A stretch of 64,000 nt of DNA, from the NCBI RefSeq assembly GCF_964355755.1, contig NC_092670.1, positions 11,717,201 to 11,781,200 on the forward strand. The letters are read 5' to 3'. The position numbers and the translations under genes were made by a program. Shown here in pieces: positions 12,201 to 22,968 of this stretch; position 1 is the stretch's first letter; the number at the start of each line of letters is the position of its first letter. This DNA is from Antedon mediterranea. Taxonomy: Eukaryota; Echinodermata; Crinoidea; Comatulida; Antedonidae. Under the pieces are notes generated by a model that was not told the DNA's origin, made no database searches, and saw only the letters and a program-made list of their open reading frames with translations.

Positions 12201-12377
12201 AATTTCATCAATAACGCTTTTAACAAATTCATATTTTTTCTTTGTGTTCTTAGTTTGCTTTCCTGGTAGTTGATTCGCCTTCTTGACACTCCTCTTGGGT
12301 GTTTTCCTTTTCGTTGGTTGAGATCTGACAGGCTGTTGTCGACCAATGGCTCTACTTTGAGATCGTGTTACAGCCAT
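9294..12377 (-). CDS. STAND (NB-ARC-like) NTPase with C-terminal TPR repeats, intronless
   Basis: Single 1027-residue frame starting at ATG 12377 (context AAAATGG). A 5' extension to 12389 would need a TTG start and was not used. The N-terminus is basic (KRKTPKRSVKK), then a hydrophobic stretch at about residues 68-100 suggests a membrane anchor. P-loop GGPGSGKS is at about 157-164, Walker B PLMIID at about 263-268, VVVTTQHRP at about 301-309 resembles the sensor strand, and GGLPF at about 355-359 matches the NB-ARC GLPL motif. From about 680 to 1018 come some eight 42-residue kinesin-light-chain-type TPRs (for example HPRLGAFLLNLAVVYNRQGE). Such proteins act as ATP-switched sensors or scaffolds, often in immunity or cell death. 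No death, CARD or TIR domain is visible. A 3.1-kb single exon suggests retroposition or an expanded intronless family. Confidence 0.85.
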   Translation of the reverse strand: MAVTRSQSRAIGRQQPVRSQPTKRKTPKRSVKKANQLPGKQTKNTKKKYEFVKSVIDEIDTLVRGTFLQSPWTLFLSGITAGYYKLAITLAVLYVIVLMKPNVSDIGYSRDLGLLVLKDELSHASYERSLDVKHIINNLTNLSSMHRHKEIHVVISGGPGSGKSELARQFGLHVYTNYNGTWPYWFNTYFSFVFNFSVLPPFDVIRLNAESMIELQNSMEYIIGRFQGKPKHTIAYSKDIEEKDIITTFFQLKEAFKRRSSRPLMIIDNVQKQMYKFLYKARSNGMRLLRPGNDEYGELRVVVTTQHRPIYKLPNTHYMNLFDGMHPNDSVELLNTITKIHNDDKNASYLAKELGGLPFSLANAALFIRTERTLHSHESYFHYLKKFKLELEAYRSDIDFFWNDAKDEGLPYHLSMLTTSIKTINQLVNRSDGDLYKDLAFFVGYCDSQTISVELFLQYITMNSVLQDYTKYSVKELIYRSSIYELQNRSEHIFILSHQVTREASRKVCTSKGLNDNSIQGNRFVENSFQRILKVLSKVLDEKPEASLNQMTEYTTLNFKLVDVIMSLVSHTIPLNLEYSKIITKEFCWKFLNSMAEPYLYWPNKHKSTVVMPVVTFLVNMTKESFSEGKPELGAFFSVLYIYYTGNQQPKDLEKIVELVEDFATSSLKNVQPTSAANATLLLNMMGTVYRGVGQIMSKAQELHELALNISQKYVSSPMTAVSLHLLGVIHRYRKQLDISQKYHEQAVELAKQIYSNKHPRLGAFLLNLAVVYNRQGELNKAKVTYQEALDITKEAYGAHDQRVARVLNTLATNYYSLGQYNDSVHALLEALNIHEEIHGDIHPNVGETLYFLGFTYRAKGDLQQSQETLERSLKIREQYYGPSHYFVGEVLHDLSNTQREMHNLKDALSNGERSLEIFKRSFGEISSEGGNTLNGIGLIHSERGDLQMAKLKHEKALEIFEDLSNKGSQAVGISETLKHLGNVFRKLKDVKKAQDYISKSLSVLRSVYEEDHPRIEELNRLLDDIV

Positions 12378-13316
12378 TTTCAGAGTCAAAGAGCGTATAG
12401 TCGGGTGTTTTAGTCGACGGCAAAAATTGTTTATGTATTCCTACGACGGACGACCTGTTCGTGTTGCTTTCCAGTGCCTGTCGACTTGCCTTCTTTATTT
12501 TGTCATCACCCAATTCGATAGCGTTGTTGTAATAGTCAATGATGCATGACGTATTACAATACATGTTCTTGGTAAATGTAAAATTGATGAAAGGGCATAT
12601 TATTTCGATTGAGTAACTCTTTTTAACCCGATTCTTCAACCGTTAGTTAGTAGGCAGAGGCCAAAAAAGGCCTACACGATTTTTGTGCTACGGAAACCAT
12701 CTTGCAGAGATGACACACAGTGACCAGCCAAACGTAAAAAAAAAACCAAAATAACTGAATGGTGGAGGGTGGTATGAGAAAAAAAAGTAATGTTTAATGT
12801 TCTTAAATGATTGGCCATTTCCATCTTTTATACATTTACTTCACTTTAACATATCAACAATAATGTGAACTGAATAAAATCCAATAATATAACACCCTTT
12901 TGGTTTGTTTGTTTTGCATGCTATTCGAACCCTCAACACCTACATGATACAGTAATTCTAAGCGTGAGAAACATAACAAATGTTTAAAATCTATGCACCT
13001 GGTAAAGCTAAATATGTATGTATCAAGCTAAGCGTGTGGAAGAAGTGAATACAATTATATACAGTACGTTCATAATCGTGACCTGGCACGTGACATTATA
13101 TCTAATGTATCAGATGGAAAAATTTAGTACGTTTAACTCCTAATTTCGTGACCTATTAATAAGTGTTGCTGACAATAGTGAATTAACTGAATAATGACAT
13201 ATATAACGGTGTTTCACTTTATGTCCAAGATTGTTTCAAAAGTTCAGATAAATATTACATCGTATTGAATCTTGTTATTTAATATATTTTTACAAGAATT
13301 AAGTGAAATCCTTAAC
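12378..13316. other. Intergenic, no gene recognised
   Basis: AT-rich sequence upstream of the STAND-TPR gene. A minus-strand frame at 12352-12639 overlaps the gene start out of frame and has no recognisable features. The promoter is presumed here but no core motif was pinned down. Confidence 0.4.
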
Positions 13317-13600
13317 ATGTCAAAACGTACTGATATTCTAATTAATGACACTGCACCATTATTATACGCAGACGATATAGTTTTGTTTGCAGATACTGTA
13401 AAGGGTTTACAGAGATTAATTAAAATACTGTCTAAATAATTGTGACGATTAGGGACTTATACTGTAGTTAATAATTATAGAACAAACAAAAATAATAGTA
13501 TTTAAAAATTGGTTAAGATTTTGAACAAAGGTTTTATAAGGAAAATTCCTTACAAATTCTTTTAAATATTTAGGTATAGTTTTAGCTCTTACGGAAGCGT
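13317..13600 (+). pseudogene. Non-LTR retrotransposon reverse transcriptase remnant
   Basis: A 40-codon frame at 13317-13439 carries LLYADDIVLFADTVKGLQR, the catalytic RT motif C (YADD). About 130 bases later FKYLGIVLA appears in another frame, corresponding to the conserved F-K-Y-L-G that follows YADD in LINEs. In-frame stops and length losses show it is dead. A plus-sense 3' part may continue to about 14000. Confidence 0.7.
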
Positions 13601-14149
13601 CAAAAGTGCCATCCACTTGGCGGCGTGTGTAGATAATTTATCTTATCAAGTTATATCGATAAAGATGGTGTCATGGCAAGATACATTATCTTGTCAAGTA
13701 TCATGTAGTTTTATGCATATTTGAGTTTTAATAGATTAATTTTAAAGTCACCTGAAATGTATCCAGTTTTGTTCTCATTATTGAGAATTCCAAGTTAGAA
13801 ATGTTGTTAAATGAATTTATGTATAGTTGAGGAGGACGATTTTTTGGCCTAACCCCTATAGAATAATATTTTTTGGATGAGCGTGTATTTCTATAAAAAT
13901 GGATTCAGAGTCATTGGGAGATAAATTAGATAGATTAGTGCGAAGGTGTATTGAAATGTTGATGCAAATATATAGCAACTGATAGTTGGCGAAACGTCAG
14001 GTAAATAAAATAATCGTTATTTACTATTACTATTACGGTTGAGATATAATTAACTATTATATTTTATTTGTACGCTGTTGCTTACATGCTGTTCTTATTA
14101 ATCGTGTAAGCTTATTTCTGTAGGTTATGTATTTGGTTTTATTAATCAT
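13601..14149. other. Degenerate repeat-derived sequence
   Basis: No intact frame. Probably the 3' part of the preceding LINE remnant followed by unrelated AT-rich sequence. Confidence 0.35.
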
Positions 14150-14510
14150 AGTTGGTGTTTTTTTTTCTATTGTTTATACATTTGATTATACCTTTTTTTA
14201 TCCAGGGTTTACAAAGTTTACGTTTGTTATATAGTTCTTGTCTTGGAGGTGAGTAATTGTATAAGGAAGAAAAGTGTTGAGAAAAATATTGCAGCATTCA
14301 TTTGCTGAGCTATTTTGGCAGACATCGTCCCAGTTCATTAAGATAATCCCCAGAGATGCTATATTTTGATTGGTTTGTCTTTCTTGAGTAATGTTTTTTT
14401 TATTAGATTTTAAATTTTGTATTAGGTTTGAATGGGAATTGTTTGAAATTTCGAATACTGGAAAGTGATCAGTAATTTCGTTAAAAAGAATACCGGGAGT
14501 TATTTTTCAA
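14150..14510 (-). pseudogene. LINE endonuclease/pre-RT remnant
   Basis: On the minus strand ITDHFPVFEIS (end of an APE-type endonuclease, with the SDHxP-like motif) is followed by NWDDVCQNSSANECCNIFL, and in a shifted frame by PWIKKGIIKCINNRKK, the conserved linker ahead of the RT domain. The orientation is opposite to the YADD remnant at 13317, so these are two separate insertions. Confidence 0.6.
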
Positions 14511-14589
14511 GTCTAGTACAATAAATCAAGTGTAAAAATATATCAATAAGTGTAGATGTTTAGTGGTAATTCTAGTTGGTTTGTCAAAG

Positions 14590-14730
14590 CCCCTTTCTCA
14601 CAGATGTGCCTGCAATATACCGGTACAGTGCTGGCGTCGTGCCGGTATCGTTACCGGCATATACCCATTCTCATCGGACTATCGTGCCGGAAATATAACC
14701 GGTATATACCGGCTTTCTGTGAGAAAGGAG
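14590..14730. mobile_element. 141-bp MITE, copy 1 (CCTTTCTCACAGA ends)
   Basis: Ends are inverted: CCTTTCTCACAGA on the left and TCTGTGAGAAAGG on the right. The interior is rich in CCGG/TACCGG palindromes. A second copy of the same length is at 16660-16800. Confidence 0.75.
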
Positions 14731-14849
14731 TCGGGCATATTCGGCCAATAAAAAGTCTCTGACAAAATAATTATTGAGGGCGTTCTTTATTGTTATTATT
14801 TTTGTCTAGCGATGATATGGCGGCGAATGTTAAGTTACAGATTATTATC

Positions 14850-16107
14850 ATAGTCATAGTCATAGTCATAGTCATATATACTTTATTGTCCATTTAAAAA
14901 ACAGAAATGTGATTTGAAAACTGGCAAAATACAAAAATATAAAATACAATTTACAAAAACACACACAAAAAGTTAAGAGGCTAAAAATTGTCAAAATTAG
15001 ATAAAAATTATCGGTTACATTTTACCTTTGTACTCTGGAGTTATATAAGTGTATAGCATTAGGTAAAAACGAGCACCTAAACCGTTTTGTTTTGGTATTA
15101 AGTGCACGTAGTCTTATGCCAGAATTCATGAGAGCAAATTGTTTGTGAAGAGGATGTGTTTCATCATCAATGATACTTTTTACTTTTTTTAACACATTTT
15201 CTTTATACAAGGATTCAACATCAGGTAAGTGCTCTCCTACTAGTCTAATTGCTCTATTTCCTATTCGATTAAGTTTAATTTTATCTTTTTGCATTGTATT
15301 ACCATAAAAACAAACATTACAAAAAAGTATTACACTGAGAATGACAGAGTTATAAAAGAATTTAAGTATAGTTTTGTCAATTTGTAGGTACTTCATTTTT
15401 CTTAAAATAAACATCCTTTGGTTGGCTTTGCATGTGGCTTTATTTACATTATTTATCCAATTTAGCTTATTGTCAATTATACAACCCAGATATTTGTACT
15501 CATTTACTACTTCAATCTCATTTTCATTTATAATCAGAGGTTCTAAGGGTTCTTTAATTTTCCTAAAATCAATTTGCATTTTTTTTGTTTTCTTTATGTT
15601 TAGTTTCAGGTTGTTATTGCAGCACCAGTGATAAAAATCACATCCTAGTTGTCTATAGCTTGTTTCATCATTGCCAGTAATGTATCCAGTGATGACTGTG
15701 TCATCTGCATATTTTACTATACAACATTCATTTGAATTGGCTCTGAAACTGCTGGTGAACAGTGAAAACAACATTGGGGAGATAACAGACCCTTGTGGCG
15801 TGCCAATGCTAACAGTTCTTTTATCAGATAAAATACCGTTTAGTTTAACATACTGGAACCTTTTTGTTAAGAAATTATATATCCATGAAGTCAATGTGTC
15901 GTTTACGTTCATTTCTTTACGTTTGCGTACTAATGAACCAGGTTCAACGGTATTAAAAGCACTAGAAAAATCTATATACAAACATCTTACATATGATTTA
16001 GGCACATCTAAATGTTGGTAAATATTATGTAAGTGGAAGAGCACAGCATCTTCAACACTTCTATTACTCTGATAGGCAAATTGGAGAGGATCGAGAAACA
16101 ATTTGGT
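14850..16107 (-). mobile_element. 5'-truncated LINE (Rex1/CR1-like) inserted in a duplicated unit
   Basis: Minus-strand element with a 3' tail of short repeats (TATGAC)n at 14850-14876 instead of poly(A), a habit of CR1/L2/Rex1-type LINEs. The same host unit exists uninterrupted around 16920, so both borders can be placed: host sequence runs ...GATTATTATC before the tail and CTTCCTTTATAGC after 16107. No clear target duplication remains. Only the RT and 3' part are present. Confidence 0.8.
15022..16101 (-). pseudogene. Reverse transcriptase domain of the truncated LINE
   Basis: Open frame of about 359 codons with no ATG start; the frame is simply open from the truncation point. Motifs in order: DPLQFAYQSNRSVEDA, YVRCLYIDFSSAFNTV (motif A, first catalytic Asp), GTPQGSVISPMLFSLF (motif B), VKYADDTVITG (motif C, YADD), LKLNIKKTKKM, and EYKYLGCIIDNKLNW. 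The frame has no internal stop, so the insertion is fairly recent, but it lacks the N-terminal endonuclease and could not move on its own. Confidence 0.85.
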
Positions 16108-17412
16108 CTTCCTTTATAGCATATTTATGCAATACATGCTATGTACAGTATATTGTGCATATATTATACAGGTATAGCAATTAATTTGCCGTCATCGGCA
16201 ATCTGTAAAACACCTTAGAAGGCTGTAGGCTACAATTTACAAGGCGACGAAAGGTCAGGCACCAACATACAAAGAGCTAAGCCTAGCCTAGCGGCCTATA
16301 TAGATTATGCTACAAATTTCTTCTTGTCCCCTTATTTTAAGCAGCTCTCCTATCTCATTATCCCTCCAGTTCGACATTATTATTGTTAATTGAATTGAAT
16401 AGGCGCCAAAGTGATACACTTGACTGCGCAAGGTGTCAAAGCCTCGACGGGGAACCCCGGAATATAACGGCAATACGTTCTCACAGAATGCCCGTCTGGC
16501 ATTGCGGGGAATATCCCTAGAATATTACTAGGTCTAAAGCAGGTCATGTCGATGCCGGCATGGTGCCGGCATGATGCCTAGACGACCCGTTCTCACAGAA
16601 AACCATACCGGCATGGTAATGGTATATTCCCGCAATATTCCTGGCACACAACTCTGTAGCTCCTTTCTCACAGATATGCCTGCAATATACCGGTACAGTG
16701 CTGGCGTCGTGCCGGTATCGTTACCGGCATATACCCATTCTCATCGGACTATCGTGCCGGAAATATAACCGGTATATACCGGCTTTCTGTGAGAAAGGAG
16801 TCGGGCATATTCGGCCAATAAAAAGTCTCTGACAAAATAATTATTGAGGGCGTCCTTTATTGTTATTGTTATTATTTTTGTCTAGCGATGATATGGCGGC
16901 GAATGTTAAGTTACAGATTATTATCTTCCTTTATAGCATATTTATGCAATACATGCTATGTACAGTATATTGTGCATATATTATACAGGTATAGCAATTA
17001 ATTTGCCGTCATCGGCAATCTGTAAAACACCTTAGAAGGCTGTAGGCCTACAATTTACAAGGCGACGAAAGGTCAGGCACCAACAAACAAAGAGCTAATG
17101 GCCTAGCCTAGCAGCCTATATAGATTATGCTACAAATTTCTTCTTGTCCCCTTATTTTAAGCAGCTCTCTTATCTCATTATGCCTCCAGTTCCACATTAT
17201 TATTGTTAATTGAATTGAATAGGCGCCAAAGTGATACACTTGACTGCGCAAGGTGTCAAAGCCTCGACGGGGAACCCCGGAATATAACGGCAATACGTTC
17301 TCACAGAATGCCCGTCTGGCATTGCGGGGAATATCCCTAGAATATTACTAGGTCTAAACATGGAGGTATACCATGGTCTAAAGCAGGTCATGTCGATGCC
17401 GGCATGGTGCCG
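16108..17412. repeat. Rest of unit copy 1 and duplicated unit copy 2
   Basis: The stretch from TTCCTTTATAGCATATTT through GCCGGCATGGTGCCGGCA occurs twice (16109-16573 and about 16924-17414), near-identical. With the MITE and the GATGATATGGCGGCG segment it forms a unit of roughly 0.8 kb present at 14590-14849+16108-16573 and again at 16660-17414. Copy 2 has an extra short insert at 17357-17380 bearing the palindromic word GGAGGTATACC. Minus-strand frames of 61 codons in both copies are repeat-encoded. Confidence 0.75.
16660..16800. mobile_element. 141-bp MITE, copy 2
   Basis: Perfect 15-bp inverted ends CTCCTTTCTCACAGA and TCTGTGAGAAAGGAG. Differs from copy 1 at only a few positions. The interior has the same CCGGTATATACCGG palindrome. 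Confidence 0.8.
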
Positions 17413-17419
17413 GCAGCGA

Positions 17420-18341
17420 TTTTTTTTTTCGTACATAAGTTGGGGACCCCCTCATGAAACGTCACAAAATAAACATGAATAATTCATCAGTTAAATTTTC
17501 TTGTTCCGTGTGCACCCAAGCGTATAGCAACAAGAAGTGATTACAGTAGTTTACACAAGTGCGGTACGATTCTAGGCCTATCTCCGCTGTGGTTGCCGCG
17601 TGCGATTTCATAATAGAATAGCGGCGTTTTGTGTGGATTGTCGAAATAATCAGCCTTTAGTTTATGGTGTGCTTAATATAATTTATTACTAAAGAATTAC
17701 GTGTTAAAATTATAGTTTCTATTGATACTATTAGGCCTAATTACTATTCTCTAAACCCATGTCTATTCATGGAGGTATAACCTCCATGGTCTATTCTAGT
17801 AGTAGCTGTGTTGGTGTGTGTGACGGTGTAGAGTCAGCAAAATTAAACAATAAACATTACACAAAAATACATTTTTTATTCTCGTGGGTCTAACTTTCCC
17901 ATCTCATGTGTTCATATACGCGCAGTTCCTTTGATTACATGCATATTGTTTGATAATAAAATAGCAGAATTAAAAAAATACATTACACAAATTATACACA
18001 TTCTTTATTCTTGTGGGTCTAAGCTTTCTTTGGGCTATGTCCAATGAATTACTACTTAGTGTAATGTCTTGCCTAGCTGTCGATTAGCCTCGACTCGACA
18101 CATTTTGCATAGTGGTGTGTGTGTGTGTGTGTGTGTGAAGAAGAGTGCGCGAAGGCAATCACGTGAATTGACTTAGAATCCTAGGCCTACTGTAAAAGTA
18201 TCGTATCGCAGTTGTGTAATCACTTCTTGTTGCTATACGCTTGGGTGCACACGGAACAAGAAAATTTAACTGATGAATTATTCATGTTTATTTTGTGACG
18301 TTTCATGAGGGGGTCCCCAACTTATGTACGAAAAAAAAAAT
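17420..18341. mobile_element. Foldback-type element with perfect ~125-bp inverted repeats
   Basis: 17420-17544 reads as the exact reverse complement of 18216-18341, starting at a T10 tract followed by CGTACATAAG and ending GTGATTAC. The interior (~670 bp) has no protein-sized frame and contains a (TG)n run at 18113-18137. The first ~280 bases recur, with a few changes, at 63719-64000. Long perfect arms and no transposase suggest a non-autonomous foldback DNA element. Confidence 0.85.
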
Positions 18342-19313
18342 TCAATATTGAACTTGACCTATGTCAACAAATAAATAGTTAAATCATCAGACAGAACTTG
18401 AGACATGTAGGCTCTACTGTAGTTATTGTAGTTATATAATACATATTTAGATATTGAATATCTTGTATCCTATAGAATATATATATATTTATTTTTCTAT
18501 CATTTTAAGAGGAAATGGCATTCTAAATCAAGTACAAATGCCGACGAACGAAATGATTGCACGAGGTCTGGTGATGGCATGCACATACCTCGTAACTGCA
18601 GTAGAACATATTCTCTTATAGATCAACACAATTATAGAGTTCTCTATATAGAAATTCAAATACAAATCTTGTATTTTTTATTATTTAAGCGCATTGCTTT
18701 TATGGTATAATAACTCTATGACCAACAAAACCTTCACATATTGTAAGGTTTTAAAACTGGAGTTCCGTGTACATATCTGGCTCATGTGCACTCAAAAGAA
18801 ACAAGGTCATCTTTCAAGAGTGGATGTAGGTTCTGGTCCATTCAGCCTCTTTCGTTGTGGACAGACGAACGGGCGCCGTTTGGTGGAAGCACTCGACACG
18901 AAAGACACACATGGGAGTAGAAATTTGTTGCATGTGTTGTCCACATCAGTTAGGCTACAAGTCAAGCCACATTTACATTTCACATTTACATTTACAAAAT
19001 ATACAAAAAACAAGCGATACGCGAGGTACAGCAAAAGAAGCTGTAATGACGTCATAAGACGGGGTGTGACGTCACACACAGTACACATCATTAACCTCGC
19101 TACCAAATACGGCTATACGGTACCATCTTCGAGACGTCATATGGCTGCGTCCGGATTGAAATTTGAGGGATTTTTTATTCAGCGATTATTTACTCCATGA
19201 TTATTCGCATAAATGGTGTGTCGATACCAATAATACTAATTGATAGGTATAGAAGGTTAAAATTCCAGACAAGTCCAAGTTTATATTTATATAAATCATA
19301 AGGTTTTTAGTTT
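18342..19313. other. No convincing gene
   Basis: AT-rich. A 168-codon plus-strand frame at 18694-19200 has no recognisable domain, sits in repeat-like sequence and overlaps a comparable antisense frame, so it is not called. Confidence 0.4.
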
Positions 19314-19709
19314 TTAAAGCTCCACATGTTTAGCGACCATAGGATAAATTCAACTGGCATATGAATGCTAAACATGTTTATCTAGTGACATGTATACACG
19401 ATCTTATAGGCTAAACACGTAACCAACATGTTTTAAAGCTCCACGTGTTTAGCTGATTATCCAGCAGCTCTACATGTTTAATTGGCCCATGCGTGGAGCT
19501 TTAAATTACTGCAGATATAATCCTATACAGGCAAGCTAAACGCTTGCTAAACGCTTGCTAAACGTGTTTATTCCTAAACATGTGGATAAATTCAACACGT
19601 ATGAGACACGTTGAATGCTAAACATGTGAAGCAATACAACACATCAGTCTACACGTGTTTATATTTTAAACACATACTTGTAGGTTAAACACGTTTAAAA
19701 GCTCCACGT
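19314..19709. repeat. Cluster of TAAACATGTTTA / AGCTCCACGTG palindromic words with inverted ends
   Basis: The word AAAGCTCCAC(A/G)TGTTTAGC appears near 19316 and in inverted or direct variants at about 19435, 19490 and 19697. Between them are many copies of TAAAC(A/G)(T/C)GTTTA, often self-complementary. The outer ends are rough repeats of each other, consistent with a decayed MITE or stacked copies. Confidence 0.55.
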
Positions 19710-19834
19710 TGTTTTTACAGTGAATTCATTTCGAAGAATCTCAAATACTGATTAATCAACAATCACGCCTTTAAGTTTATACTCACAGGCAGACTAAATC
19801 AAGATTGCCTTGAGAACTTATTTTCTATTTTCAG

Positions 19835-19994
19835 AGGGAGAGGGGGTCATCGCTATAACCCGATGGCAGATGAATTTAGAGCCTCCCTGAAGGAAGTTAT
19901 GTGCAACAGGATATGTTAATTCCGTCAGGGAATTCGAATTGCCTAGAAGACACTGATCGACAGCTAAATGGAATTGATGCAATAATGATGGCCC

Positions 19995-20026
<32 letters not shown>

Positions 20027-20566
20027 ACGCCACAATCGCATCATGTTGCCGATCAAGAAGACAACGATGCCACCACTGACGACCACTGCTGCTTAGAAGA
20101 CTTTGAGATGACTCAGCTAAATACTTTAGTATATGTAGCCGGTTACGTCGTCAAGAAAGCAAGTGTAAAGCGCAATTGCGATATCTGTAACAGTGCGATG
20201 CGAGAAACCAAACGAAAACTGGAAGACCCAAAGCAGTTCCTAACCCATTTTAAGTCTTATATGCCCATCAACCAGTACAACGACTTCGGAGGATTAATTA
20301 TGCCTACTGACAATGTAGTTAATGTCCTATCTATCTGTGAAAAGATTTTTGTTTCTAACTTTAACAAATACTTACATACATCAAACATCAGCAGAAAAAT
20401 AAAGTTAAAAATCGCTACCATGTTACATAGATTTGGTATGAAGTTGAATGTTTGTTCACCAGCAATTGAAACATTGCTAATTGAAACGTACGTAAACCTA
20501 CGCATATTCTATGCTGTTAAATTCTTCAACAGAGACATAATCAGTGATAAGAACAGGGAGTTGTAA
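19835..20566 (+). pseudogene. P-element/THAP9-like transposase C-terminal remnant, frameshifted
   Basis: After a good acceptor (TTTTCAG) the frame reads GRGGHRYNPMADEFRASLKE, the family's N-P-x-A-x-x-F-R-x-x-L-K block. Within about 12 codons it runs to a stop. The following block (SGNSNCLED, then VYVAGYVVKKASVK, CDICNSAM, FGGLIMPTDNVVNV) is in the +1-shifted frame, open to 20566. The Y-(V/I)-A-G-Y-V-x-K-K and CxxC motifs match the C-terminal part of P-type transposases. A run of ten serines comes from an (ATC)n microsatellite at 19995-20028. The THAP DNA-binding domain and upstream exons are absent, so this is a dead 3' fragment. Confidence 0.65.
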
Positions 20567-22196
20567 ATATTTTACTCCCTGATATAAGAAGAAGAGTAAA
20601 AAATTTATTAAAGTATCACATTTAAGGTATGCCATAAAGTTGTAGGAGGTCTGTACGCGCCCCGGTCTGTGCATTATCGGCTAGAAATGATGATCATTAC
20701 GACGGTCTGATATGATGATTGAATAATTGTAAATATGATGATTTTATTTCAATGTTTCTACATTTTTTATATTTCCTCTGGGTGGCTCGTGCATCATTTT
20801 GCAATAGTTATTGAGTTAATTTTAAACTGAGACTACTATAACATAACTAATTGTTATCTCAGGTTTTAAATAAATTATAATAACAAATGAATGTCATGGC
20901 GAATGATGGGTACATAATACAGTAGGCCTAGTATGAATTGTCTCAGAATTGACTATCATAATCTGTTTCATGTCATGACTGTAGGCTTAAGCCTGATTGT
21001 TTATAAATATATTCCTAAAAATTACTGCAATAAAATAGTCGAAGTAGTGATTTTAAAAAGTGACTTCTGGTTCTTTTTTAATTGTTTATAACACACTATT
21101 TGACTAATATATTTTCCTAATCTGTACTGTTTTGTTGCTGGATGAAAAGGAAGAACAAATCAAGAACAAAAACGGAATACGATGCGCTTAGTGTTGTTAA
21201 TACCAAAGGGACCGACTCGCATAAATATGTAGTAGTGATGTGAGTGATGATTACTCCTAGATGATGATTTTGAGGATGATGATAAACATTCAATAATAGC
21301 AACAATATTCAGTAATTAAAACAAATAGAGATATACAAAGTACAGGAAATAATTTATTATAATTTAATCGCACATTACCGCAATTATTGTGATGAAAAAA
21401 ATTGAGTATTCAGTTACAATAATACAGTAGACATATCTGATCCATAAATCTACTTGTTTGAGCGAGAGGGCGCCCTAGAAAATGATAAGATCTTTGGTTA
21501 AAAGTACCATTTATGCAGACAGCATACACTTTATATTATAGTTATACTATTGACAGTAGCAGAATCGTTCTGTACGTTGTGGACCCGATTCTGAATCATC
21601 TTTTCATTACAACATTCGTGGTTCAGGCAGACCTCATTGAGCACAGCTCTGGGCCTATTATCTAAACCGATACAAATAATTATATGCATTTCGATATATT
21701 TTTCTGGGCGGAGAACCCTCTCTGCGAGTCGGGTTTTTGGCGTGTACGTGTGCCCATAATAATTATATCTCAATTTGTTTATGTATACAGTATTAATTCT
21801 ACGATATGTTAGTTACGATTCTGTATAGATCTATAACTTTTATATACAGTATTATCGGTTAGTTTACAAGTATATTAATGGTGCGTATATACTGTACATA
21901 ACAAATGGTGATTGCTAATTGTTAATGCTATAGATACAACAGGGACAGCCTTCGCGTAATGTGTAAGGTATTGGATGTAATATCAATACCCTAATCTACT
22001 TATATATAAGGTGGCTGCCCCCTTTATTATTATTACATTAATTTTACATTATATATTTAGTTATTTTGTCATTTAATAATACTGTAAATGACATTTTTCA
22101 TCCATTTCGGTGTTTTGTTTCCTTTAATTGTTTTGTCCTGGCTGGACTCTGTTGACACAAAAAAACATTTTTCACCAAATAAAAGATGGGTTTGTG
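20567..22196. other. Intergenic, no gene recognised
   Basis: AT-rich with scattered TA-rich runs. A minus-strand frame at 21531-21773 (ICIGLDNRPRAVLNEVCLNH, CNEKMIQNRVHNV) has an ordinary amino-acid composition and might be a small gene or transposon fragment, but no family was recognised. Confidence 0.35.
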
Positions 22197-22968
22197 TCGA
22201 TAGAGTTCAGGCACGTACAGACAAATATTTTTTTTTTATTATTGTATCAATGCAGCTAGAAATGTTTATGAAAGGGTGAAAAGAGCTATTGGGAGGCCTA
22301 TAGATAATACCAACAATGCTATTTTTAGTCGCGAGCACACTATGTCGGTTGGTTGGTCGGTCGGTTGGTAAAAACACTAACTTGAGCACGCTACTGCAGC
22401 CATATTGTTGGTAACAGATTCTATAATAGCATGGCTTCGTATAGAAGTCATGCTGATGATATCGCATAATTATACACAAGTCAATTGTATGTCAGTTTAG
22501 ATCATAGGTCGGAGGATGATTTATCTGCTGCTACACACAAACTTACTGGGTGCATTGATGAAATACGTCTATGGATGGTTAGAGAAAAAAAAAACAAAAA
22601 AAACAGAGCTCTTCCTGATTTTAAGCAATAGCCATATTCAATCTTTATCTCACCTTAATTTAATCAAAATGTGCTATTCTAGACTGGCTTATGAGTTATT
22701 GTTTGTATTTTTATGGCACTGATCATATCTATCTTAGTAGAAAACTCTCTTCTAGACTTACTATCTATACGCAAAAGAATATTTTTGTATTCCAAAGAAA
22801 CTTGACACGTGTGTTTCCTTGTTTATTTCGTCTCCATGACTACTTGTTGTAGCTAATATCATTTATGTTGCCAGTGTGTTATACAGTAATTTGATATTTG
22901 GATACATGACAGTCATAAACACTGGACACTAAACACTAACGGGGAAATCTATCAATTACATTTGAATT

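Noticed and set aside
12352-12639. Minus-strand 95-codon frame before the STAND-TPR gene
   Set aside because: Overlaps the gene start out of frame, with no domain and no good context.
18694-19200. 168-codon plus-strand frame
   Set aside because: Low-complexity words, comparable antisense frames, no motif; likely chance.
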